From Diprion similis (lineage: Eukaryota > Arthropoda > Insecta > Hymenoptera > Diprionidae), in assembly GCF_021155765.1 (NCBI RefSeq), contig NC_060110.1, positions 14,406,001-14,470,000 on the forward strand: a stretch of 64,000 nt of DNA, in the 5' to 3' direction. A program made the translations under genes and the position numbers. Shown here piece by piece: positions 1 through 10,596 of this stretch (positions are counted from its first letter, which is position 1; every line of letters starts with the position of its first letter). The notes under the pieces were generated by a model, which saw only the letters and a list, made by a program, of their open reading frames with translations, was not told the DNA's origin and made no database searches.

Positions 1-29
1 ACGAGAATGTTTTCGAAAAAGTCCAGTTA

Positions 30-35
30 TTTATT
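30..35 (-). terminator. Candidate poly(A) signal for HP1
   Basis: AATAAA on the minus strand, about 325 bases after the HP1 stop. The intervening 36-359 is AT-rich 3' UTR with no other feature that I see. Confidence 0.55.
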
Positions 36-359
36 CAAAAACTAAGGTAGAAGTGCTTTAGTAACTGTCAGATTTCACCATTCAGATCCGCGGTTGCTAC
101 ACATATATACAATATAGCTAAAAGATAATCCTACATTCTGTGTAAGTTATAGCGGTACGTTAAAACGATGAAGTATTATTCAAAATTTAAGAATCAATTT
201 GAATTACGCTTTTAGAGCCAAGTAAATGTAACGAGTCTGCTCGTGTGTGTAACATAACTTATAAATGAACCTAATATGACATGGCTATATGCGACATATT
301 TTAAAACGAGCAGTATAAGACAATCCCAATTTGGGTTTCAAAGTTTGAGGTCTTAATTG

Positions 360-2461
<2,102 letters not shown>

Positions 2462-2660
2462 ATAGTTCCGTGATACGCCGCTGTCCTCTGTAGCTCGTGC
2501 CTCTTTGGCATCTGCCGTTACCGCCAGTTGCCGCGGAAATCGAAATGCATAGACAACGAACGCACGAGACTCGCAACTTTCCCGCCAATCACCACTGAAC
2601 GCACTCAGCGCAACCCAACTGCCACTGACGGAATAATATGAGACGAATGTATGTATGTAC
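2462..2660 (-). promoter_or_regulatory. Probable non-coding first exon and promoter region of HP1
   Basis: This block is clearly richer in GC and CpG than its surroundings and ends, reading leftward, in a strong GTAAGT donor at 2461/2460. The donor pairs naturally with the acceptor at 1182-1183. The exact transcription start cannot be read from the sequence. An open frame of 101 codons overlaps it (2426-2731) but resembles nothing known and is taken as chance. Confidence 0.45.
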
Positions 2661-2760
2661 GAAACCGTCGAATCACGGTGTAAGAACAATGAAATGTTTA
2701 AAAAAGTAATTACTAGAGTCGGACCTTCCACATTACGTGTTTAACATACCAATCCGCTCT

Positions 2761-2809
2761 GTATATATATACATTTACATGATATATATATATATGTATA
2801 TATAATAAT
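2761..2809. repeat. (TA)n-rich low-complexity tract
   Basis: Nearly pure alternating T/A with a few interruptions, directly left of the 2834-2879 palindrome. Confidence 0.9.
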
Positions 2810-2833
2810 AGCAAAGAAATTCAAAATATATAA

Positions 2834-2879
2834 ATGCAAAGAAATGTGTATATATATATACATACACGTTTCTTTGCAT
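2834..2879. repeat. 46-bp near-perfect palindrome
   Basis: The two 23-base halves (2834-2856 and 2857-2879) are reverse complements apart from two positions. The ends read ATGCAAAGAAA and TTTCTTTGCAT and the centre is alternating T/A. There is no spacer. A partial extra copy of the arm motif (GCAAAGAAAT) lies at 2811-2820. It could extrude as a cruciform or be the core of a small transposon relic; I cannot assign a function. Confidence 0.85.
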
Positions 2880-4722
2880 GGAAGGTGTGTAGGATATGTT
2901 GATTGGTTAGATAGATCTCGGCGGCCAATAGTAAGGCTGATTTTATGATATTTCAGTTTGACTTTTTGAAATTCAACGATTACAACTGGTTATCATGGAC
3001 ACTTTCATGTTTTTTGATTGCATACGTTTAATTAACGGACGCATCGCAGAAACGAGAAACGGATAATCATTGCTGAGCAGTGGTGTGCACTGCTTCAAGG
3101 GAGACTCAATTTGAAAGACGAAACTTGCGTCGTAGATTGGTTATACTTCAAAAAGTATGAAATTATGAAAACTGGCACTGACCGCTTGTGTAGATGAAAT
3201 GTGAATTATATTTGAAAATAAATAATGTGTTACAAGCACGCCAGTTTATTTACGCCGATAAAACAAAACATGTAGAGATATAAAACAAAGTAATAATAAA
3301 AATGAAATATCATGGATCATTACATTAATCAGTCGAATCAATTATACTGAATTCTTCAATAGACAAGTTTGCATTAATTATTTTGTTATCATTCTTATTC
3401 ATCAAACTTTCGAAAATTTATGTGCCTGTGGACCTAAATTCCAATGGAAATTTTGACTGTTTAGTATTTAAAAGTGTACATTCAAGATTTTTGTTTTCTA
3501 TTATAGTATCAGATACAGATTTTTAATTGCGGCTTATATTCATTCGTACGATTGATGTTTAGTTGTAAAACCGAACTTCAGTTTAATATTTCTATATCAA
3601 CTAATAGTATACACAATAGCAGTACATAGCAATAATACTTGAAAATGGTTTGGATTATATGCATCCAATGGTCCAGAATATACTTGTAGAAAAAATAGCC
3701 CCTACCTGGCATAGTAAGTGAAAAAGCTACAAGATATAGGCTAAAGACCATGTCGATCTTAAATCAGTCAAGAAAAAGTATCTAAAACTATCATTTAGAG
3801 ACATATGTTATTTCTTAATTCCAACATAGTTGCCATATGTTATGAGTTATTATTTAATCACTAAATTAAATAGTACTTTAAATATTAAATTAATAGGATT
3901 TCTTTTCATTTATAAACCAACACAGTTGGCTGTTTCGTTTGTCTTACGAACAATAAATACTGGAAATAGAAATACAAAGCAGGGGGTTTATACAATATGC
4001 TGCACAAATCTTAACATTACAGTACAATTTGGAGGAAAGACAATTTTAAGTTTAATTTCAATCAATAATGGAGTTGCCAATGCAAATTCAGAGGAATTAA
4101 TAATTAATTGGGATGTAGAAGTGATACACGATTTTTAATCGTAAATGATAATCTTTTACCCCTGCGATGATCATTTTGAACGAGAAACTGTAAAATAGCT
4201 ACAGTCGGTTTAAATATCTGAACCGATATTTTCCTTACTTACTTGGTTCTCTTGTCACGAATGCTTTTTCTATTGAGTGAAATTTGTTGTGAGATAAATT
4301 ACCGTCAATATCAATTAGGTAGTGAAGATTCATTTTTTCGATATGCATTCAAGTTGTGGACAGCAAATTATGATTTGGATGTGAATAAGCGTGATAACTT
4401 TCGGTGGTTTTTTGATTAATAAGGTACTAATTTGATTATTCCTAATTTATAGTGTAAAAATAGCATAAATAAATTAACCAGTCGAAATTAGATTAATCAT
4501 TAATTAGCTCTGACGTGCTATCTATAAAATATGTAAATCACACAAGCTTGCTTTATCAAAAAATGTTAAGGCATCAATTATCTTACAATCAAAGTAGCAG
4601 CATCCAGCAATATGTCTTGCTGGAAAAGAAAAATATTCTTATCCTTTGAAGGATAAGTAAACGTGAAAAAATGTGCCGATTAGTAATCAGTATCTGTGCG
4701 ATAGATATATTGATTTCAGAAT
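2880..4722. other. Intergenic, AT-rich; no gene seen
   Basis: This is the space between the HP1 promoter region and the 3' end of the next minus-strand gene. A plus-strand frame at 3830-4138 is open for 102 codons, but it is strongly AT-biased, low in complexity and matches no family I know. The 3' UTR of the 4723-5588 gene must lie in the right-hand part, without a clear AATAAA close to the stop. Confidence 0.6.
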
Positions 4723-5001
4723 TTATCTGAATGTAGTAAAGCCATTAGCTTTGGTTAGTTGAAAAGGTTTGCGTAATTTTTCTTCAACGCTGGTAAGTTT
4801 ATGCCTGGTACTAGAATCATAATTTTCTTTTCCAGGTGAATTACTCCAAGCAGACCTTGGCGACTCTATGCCAAATGGACTGTACAGTTTTGTTGGTGTC
4901 CTGCCCAACAAATGCCGAGAGCGAGTTTGCGGTGTAGCAGAAATTGTAGGGGAATGGCATTCCTCTAAACGCTGCCTCCTGCGTGTTGAACTTCTGAATT
5001 T
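4723..5001 (-). CDS. KEN-box protein, exon 2
   Basis: The acceptor is a pyrimidine-rich tract ending in ATCAAG at 5002-5007; the next AG, 8-9 bases into the exon, would shift the frame and was not chosen. The exon starts with Lys-Phe-Arg-Ser-Ser-Thr and a run of Arg, then carries an RTPTKLYSPFG motif (about 146-156) and the SPGKEN motif, and ends at TAA 4723-4725. Confidence 0.83.
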   Translation of the reverse strand, partial: KFRSSTRRRQRLEECHSPTISATPQTRSRHLLGRTPTKLYSPFGIESPRSAWSNSPGKENYDSSTRHKLTSVEEKLRKPFQLTKANGFTTFR

Positions 5002-5588
5002 CTTGATAGAGAAAAAGAAGCACGTTATTGTTTATTTCATAAAAATCACAACACAACTCTTAGTGGCACAGACAGATATAAACCCAAATAATAGAATGGA
5101 TTTTTAGTTCAATGGCTGTAGCCAGTGTTTAAATTCCGTGTAGATGGTATTCTACTATCGTGAAGTGAAAAGTAACTGGTGTTGAAAGGCAGTTATTAAA
5201 AAATAGACGTATAAGAGGAGATCCCCAATATCTTATGGTAGCACACACAAACCTGAGAAATTGTTCCAAAAGTCATTCGAACTGAAGAGATGGTTTTGGA
5301 TAATTTTTCGGCTCCATTTCTGAAGGCTCGTCTTGAGTCGGCCGAAACGTTACTCAAACTTAAATTGCTCCATCCTTTTTCGGGAGTTAAGGTACCGGCC
5401 TTACATTTGGAAGTACGTTTTTTCGAAGGTGACTCTTTTTTTGCCAAATTGTACGGGCATTCTTGGTCAAAACGATCCTGCAGTCTTTGACGTAAATTTC
5501 TCGACTCCTTCGGCTCGTCTGAAATGTTGTTTGCGGTTAAAGCCGAGCGGTGAAATGTGAAAGAGATGCTCCTTGAATCTGGCCTCAT
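4723..5588 (-). CDS. Unrecognised nuclear/cell-cycle-like protein with KEN box, 2 exons, 204 aa
   Basis: The 204-aa protein is joined from 5253-5588 (112 codons) and 4723-5001 (92 codons plus stop); both junctions are phase 0. I do not recognise the gene by name. It is basic and rich in Ser/Thr/Pro and has no signal peptide or membrane segment. It has four full CDK-type sites S/T-P-x-K (S53, T68, T147, S167), further S/T-P pairs (S129, T135, S153, S159), a KEN degron at 170-172 and an RxL-type basic patch near 34-37. A helix-like stretch with a following Arg-rich patch (about 91-124) spans the exon junction. The overall plan (short, basic, CDK sites, KEN box) fits a mitotic regulator destroyed by APC/C. 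A loose resemblance to vertebrate PIMREG around the junction is possible but weak. The gene is real on exon structure and composition; the function is inference. Confidence 0.82.
5253..5588 (-). CDS. KEN-box protein, exon 1
   Basis: This exon runs from the ATG at 5586-5588 to codon 112 (Gln). The donor is GTTTGT at 5247-5252, weaker than consensus but preceded by CAG. It contains the CDK-type sites at S53 and T68. If splicing fails, the frame stops 18 codons into the intron. Confidence 0.82.
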
Positions 5589-6720
5589 TATCGCTGCTTA
5601 TTTCTTGACTTCTAATGCCAAATAATAACGCTTATCAAACTGTCAATAATTCACTAGACTCTTGTTGCAGTTCACTTCTTCCTGATCGCTTGTCGCTTAG
5701 GCTTTGGCGGTAGAAAGCATGGATGCCAACGTGAGTGAACGCAGTTAAACGCCAACGGCTGCCAAGCGGGAATTAACGATTTTTTGGGCAAGGCTGCGTG
5801 ATCAGCGTGAATACATTGTACCTAACACCGTTGATCGTATATTCTTCAGTCACCGCTACACTCACACGACTCATGTAACACTTATTTCAAACTGTTTAAA
5901 ACATGGTTCAAGTCAAGCACTGCATGATAACACAGGTATTGGTTTCGAATTTCAGAGCAGTTCGTATTTCGATTGAGGAAATATTCGAGTTCAAACTTCA
6001 GTATTAATTTCACTTCCCATCAAATGCACTTTCCAAATCAGGCCTAAATATGTATATACCGTAGATATCTACAGTTAACGATGCAGGTTGATTTGGGTTG
6101 CAGCAGATTCTGATATTACCGACTGAGGGTACAATCATTTGATGGTACATTCGCGGCATGACGCCTCGATTTAAAATATGATACGTTGATATATTATAAT
6201 ATACATCGGGTACAAAATGGTATAAATTAAAAATATAGGCAAGCTAAGCATCTATAACGAAACGCATTGATACTTAATTAAGAATTTCGTTACCTGCAAT
6301 TTACATAAGGATCAAATATATATATATAGATCCTATATAAATATATATAGATATATATAAATATATATAGATTGATACAATTTACTATACTGCAAACTGA
6401 TTATTGAATATTCTGAAATTTTTATTAAAGTAACAATACAATGGATTTCAATTCGTAAGATGCAGTTAGCCTAAGAACGTACTTCTTCGATTGAATAGAT
6501 TTTACTTTCATATTTATACTTTTATGAGAAATGGTCAACATGACTTTATGTAATTTAAAGTAATGAGTGGAATTTTTTATTGAATTACAATGAAGCTAGC
6601 ACAAAATGCTGAAATTTTTTCGGAAAACTATTTACAATAAATTTTGCACAAATTATTGGTACTGTAAAATATTCGAAAACAACTTATTATCATGCTTGGA
6701 TCTTGTATCAAATCACTCAA
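5589..6720. other. Intergenic: promoter of the KEN-box gene and 3' flank of TRMT6
   Basis: Bases 5589-5800 are moderately GC-rich and likely hold the promoter of the gene to the left. A plus-strand ATG followed four codons later by a GTGAGT donor sits near 5719-5736, but no matching plus-strand gene was found. The remainder is AT-rich. Confidence 0.5.
6318..6370. repeat. AT-rich tandem repeat, about 20-bp unit
   Basis: A unit of the form TATATAAATATATATAG is seen twice in tandem (about 6332-6350 and 6351-6370), with a shorter partial copy before it. Confidence 0.8.
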
Positions 6721-6726
6721 TTTATT
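6721..6726 (-). terminator. Candidate poly(A) signal for TRMT6
   Basis: AATAAA on the minus strand, 150 bases after the TRMT6 stop codon. Further copies occur near 6573 and 6421. Confidence 0.5.
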
Positions 6727-6875
6727 TACTGATTATTATTTCGTAAAAAAGTCTTTCTCTACAACTTCGTTAGCCATATCCTATATGGTTCAAAATTAGC
6801 TGAAATTTTCACTAGAAGTGGTACAACTGTGTGGTGCTTTAATCACTCTGGATTATGAAAGTTTCTGTATTAAAC

Positions 6876-8273
6876 TCAGTCGACCAGATATCCGTACAAT
6901 AAATATCCACCTATGTCACTCATTAAAATGTCAGGATGTGTCCTATCCGGCAATACTTGATAAGATCGTAAGAAGTTGGCGAATAATCTTAAATTGATAA
7001 CATCTGATCTTTGCTTCAAAGCGACGTAAGTTTCCTGTAATGGTTCTCGAGATGAATGATAAATCACAAATGGTCTAGAGATTCCTAAGAATGGCAGAAG
7101 ACCTTTGATTATATTGAGTGGATGTTCTTTAGCTATGATAGCTAGACCGTCAGCCTTAGTTACTTTAATAATCTCAACAGCCTCTTGTGTTTCTAGAAGC
7201 CATTTTGGTTTTTTAGGAGGTTCATGACTCGGTGCATCGCTAAGTTTCCGTTTCAACCCTTTACTTTCCAATGAGTTCAAAGCTCCGTTGCTTGCATTAC
7301 CTTCTGTAGTCCCCTCTGCTCTTACTTCAGCTTCAGCCTCGGACACATTACGATTTGCCACATCTTCTGTCAAGTGAGTGTCATTGCATTCCAATACAAT
7401 GCATTCTACGTTCGGGGCATCAGACTTCACTTTGTACTTTGATTCTTCTAGAAATTGTTCAGTCCCCTGATAATACATACGTATTAGACTATAAATGTTA
7501 ACAGTAAGCATTCTATGCAGCTGTTCCTCGGGAAAATTCATTGCCTGAATTAATGTTCTTTGGGGAATATTTCCTGGATGCATGTGAATTAGTTTACCAT
7601 TTGTCCCGGCGCCAATTCGATGAAGCATAGCTGAAGCAGGCAACCCTTGAGAACCGCTGTCGTAAACCATGAAGAGCCCGTCAGCATTAACGCCAGAATA
7701 AGAAAGGAGCTGAGCTAGTGTATCCATCCTCAGACTGCTGATTTTCTGATGATCCATTCGAAAATAAATATCTTGAATTAACCGTATTGTAGGTTTTCTA
7801 ATTGTGATGTACTCAAAATATTTCTTTTCTTTTTTTTTCAAATACTTGGCTTGCGAATATTCAGTTTTATTCTGAAACGTTTTGCTGTTCTCTATCAGTT
7901 TGCCAACTATTTCTTTACTCGACTTCCCCGCTTCCCTTAATCCCACAATATCTTCGGTTGATAGCTGCTGTGACGTCCCGTCATCAATGATGCTTCTGTT
8001 GTCTAGTCCGCTTGGTAACATACTCTTCAAGTCTTCCGACAATGATTCAACTTCTTTAGTCTCCTGTAAAATGTATAATCGCTTGCCTGTCACCTTTGCT
8101 TCCATTTTATACGTTGTCCACATTGGTTTCCCAATTATACTACTCATTTCCAGCTGGTCTTTACCCAGCAGTAAGTTTCCATTTGCCGTCACCTTATGCA
8201 GCTTGTAGTAATTCTGTCTTTGTACGACAACATAGTCTCCAACTTTAACAACTTCTGCATCAATCTCGCTCAT
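6876..8273 (-). CDS. TRMT6: TRMT6: tRNA (adenine58-N1)-methyltransferase non-catalytic subunit
   Basis: This is an uninterrupted frame of 465 aa, close to the usual length of TRMT6 (yeast Trm6/Gcd10; human about 497 aa). The protein pairs with the catalytic TRMT61A in a heterotetramer that forms m1A58 in the T-loop of tRNA, including initiator tRNA-Met, in the nucleus. The N-terminal half begins with a GDYVVVQRQN-type beta-barrel segment, followed by the family's 'LST.DI..LR..GKSS.EIV..LIENSKTF..KTEYSQ.KY' block (about 105-150). The C-terminal half holds a degenerate methyltransferase fold (ADGL at about 379-382, GRxFV-like ISRPFV near 401) and ends in 'HP.I..SDIGGYLLYGYLVD'. A Lys/Glu/Ser-rich linker (about 300-360) separates the halves, as in the family. 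The S-adenosylmethionine motifs of the catalytic partner are absent, as expected. The start at 8271-8273 agrees with the family N-terminus. The single exon is notable because both neighbouring genes are spliced. Confidence 0.97.
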   Translation of the reverse strand: MSEIDAEVVKVGDYVVVQRQNYYKLHKVTANGNLLLGKDQLEMSSIIGKPMWTTYKMEAKVTGKRLYILQETKEVESLSEDLKSMLPSGLDNRSIIDDGTSQQLSTEDIVGLREAGKSSKEIVGKLIENSKTFQNKTEYSQAKYLKKKEKKYFEYITIRKPTIRLIQDIYFRMDHQKISSLRMDTLAQLLSYSGVNADGLFMVYDSGSQGLPASAMLHRIGAGTNGKLIHMHPGNIPQRTLIQAMNFPEEQLHRMLTVNIYSLIRMYYQGTEQFLEESKYKVKSDAPNVECIVLECNDTHLTEDVANRNVSEAEAEVRAEGTTEGNASNGALNSLESKGLKRKLSDAPSHEPPKKPKWLLETQEAVEIIKVTKADGLAIIAKEHPLNIIKGLLPFLGISRPFVIYHSSREPLQETYVALKQRSDVINLRLFANFLRSYQVLPDRTHPDILMSDIGGYLLYGYLVD

Positions 8274-10147
8274 TACGGAGGCACTTTGGGTACTACAAAG
8301 AAAGAAATTTCTTTATATTTTCTACTTTCGGTGGTAATCAGATGTCCACGTGAGAAATGATTACCTTAACCTCCAAATAGGGAGCCAACGAGATGTCAAC
8401 TGTTGCTGTAGCGTAAGCCTAGATCGACCACAGACAAGATCGACTCAAACGGCCAATCGAAGCTCGGGTCAGGGCTGCCAACGTTTTTAACCCAAAGGTT
8501 CCCAGGCTGCAGCCCTGTAGATTTTAAGGCGGGTTCATTCAAATAAGTAAATTTACAATTAGTTAAAATTACATTTGCCAACGCATTTGCAAAACGCTTG
8601 CAGTAGGGTAATTTTGTTGGGACACCATACCAAGTTTTCAGATTTCATCTTTTTAAATACGATAAAATCGTAATTCCCCGTTTCGAGTTTCAACTTACCT
8701 GTGAAGTACATTTTTTGCCGAAAAATAGTTATATTCATTATGAATTCATTAAAAGATATCGGCGAAAAACTATATTTCGAAGAGTAATTGATGAATTCTA
8801 TTTTGAATAAAAACGCATCTATGATCTGAAATCAAACTTGCAAAAGAATGTTTATAGTCACGCATTGATATTGACTAATTTCACAACACCAAATGAGTGG
8901 TTGAATTATGATGCGTAATATTTTTCATGGGATTTAAGGAAACTATGGTCAGATTCGGATGGATCGACTTTCAGTGTGTTATACCATTGTACGGTAAAAG
9001 TTCTGGTTTTCTGTCAATCAGTTGTGGCAATATTCTTTACCACAAGTAGAAAATTATGGCCAAAAATTAATTTGAAGTGCGTCGGTCTGGTTATCATATC
9101 AATTTGTAAAGAACAATAAACTTGTGCAAAAGGATACTTCAGTAATGAAATGAGTATTTGAATGAATTGAAATTCATAGTAATGAATAAATACAGCATTC
9201 TATCAACTTTAGTCACAATTAGTATATATTGACCGTAAATAGTATGCCCAGATAGCACAAAGCTCCAACGAAGCTCCCAGGGAACTTATTTTGATGGACC
9301 CCTAGAACGCTCCGAAATTTTTGTCTGAGACAAGTTTCATGCGAGCTCATTTTTAATAGCTTTGAGGAAGCTCTCACGAAGTAACTTTTGAGCTTCTTTG
9401 TAACTCAGCGTGCATAGCTGACAAGAACTTCTTACGGAGTTCTTCTGAACATGTTGTGAGATACTTATAAATCTCACCTACTTGTAATATATTTTTCATC
9501 ATTCGATGAGAATGTTTCATGTGATATCCACTGCCTCCTTCCATCTTTATTTTTGTATCGAATGTAATTTTTTTTATGTCAATATTACAAATTGACACAA
9601 ACATAACATCCATTTTTTCTTTCTAAGATCCGAATTGTATAAATATTCATCGCTAAAACTTTTAGTACATTTGAGGGTTTTCACAACAATTTATGTACTC
9701 ACCAATCTTATCACCATCTTAAATGTTGGCTCGCGAGAAGTCAACGGAAAGCTTTTGGCGCTGCCTGGAGCATCTACCCTATTTTACTACTATTGGGGTT
9801 AAAACTTTGGTTAATAATTGCATGTCAGTTTTTTTTGCGAACATAGGTAATTCGATTCATCACCTGTCGTCCAATATAGCCTATGATAGTCGATTCATTG
9901 CACACATTTTATATTTGTTTTGTTATCGTGAAATGATCTACCAGGTATTTATTTTCGATTGTATGTGAATATTTTATTATACAAACTCTGCACGCGACAC
10001 ACAGCATACACTCTGCGCAGCGTGTCGTATTTCTAATTTATTTATTTAATATCATATATGTGTAGTATTTTACATTGTTTATTGCATATACATGTAATTA
10101 ACATTAACATATCATGCAACAAAAATAAATTGACATTTCAAAACGGC
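8274..10147. other. Intergenic between TRMT6 and the Beat gene
   Basis: The first 100-150 bases should contain the TRMT6 promoter and leader. A minus-strand frame at 8396-8581 (61 codons) lies in this leader and looks like chance. The rest is AT-rich; see the degenerate repeat at 9240-9470. Confidence 0.55.
9240..9470. repeat. Degenerate repeat patch with recurring GAAGCTC/AACTT motifs
   Basis: The motif AAGCTC recurs at short intervals (about 9259, 9274, 9369) together with AACTT. Inverted partners occur too (GAAGCTC with GAGCTTC near 9368-9397, and a palindromic AGAACTTC..GAGTTCT near 9424-9446). It looks like an eroded interspersed repeat; I cannot name the family. Confidence 0.4.
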
Positions 10148-10153
10148 TTTATT
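10148..10153 (-). terminator. Candidate poly(A) signal for the Beat gene (distal end)
   Basis: AATAAA on the minus strand, 367 bases after the stop codon of the last Beat exon. Confidence 0.45.
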
Positions 10154-10519
10154 TCTAGTCCTGTGTTTGGTCTGCGAAAATATACGGGTATACGAGTGTT
10201 GGGCAATTTTGATGACGAATGCCAGTATAATTAGGAAATGTCCGTATCCATTTTGGGTGAAAAAAAACCCTCCGATCTTAATCTGAGGAAGAAATTTGTT
10301 CGCTTTTGACGCTCTAATGGCGCGTGGGTGTATGTTACATTATTTAAATCAACGCCACTACACGGCTCTTCCTGCAGCGCTACACATCTACACGAATAAC
10401 ATACACACGATAATGTTTCAACAAAAGGGTTTTTAATTATTTTCAAAGTTTTACAAACAATTTACTTCTTCAATCCCAGTACACTTAAACGCGTAAAGTC
10501 AACTCAACGTTCTTTGGTG

Positions 10520-10596
10520 TTATCTCAGACTGTATAACAGTAGGTTCGTTACTGCTCCCATGAAAATCCACTGCTCAACTCTTCGTCCGGCCTTTC
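10520..10596 (-). CDS. beat: Beat exon 6 (tentative): hydrophobic C-terminus
   Basis: It has acceptor TTGATTTCAG, in the right phase to complete the split Gly codon of exon 5. It adds 24 residues with a hydrophobic WIFMGAVTNLLLYSL stretch and a TAA stop at 10520-10522. A poly(A) signal lies 367 bases on. The short length means chance is possible; support comes from phase, acceptor quality and a plausible membrane or GPI-like tail. Confidence 0.5.

Noticed and set aside
8396..8581. Minus-strand open frame of 61 codons just upstream of TRMT6
   Set aside because: Lies in the probable leader, is short and matches nothing.
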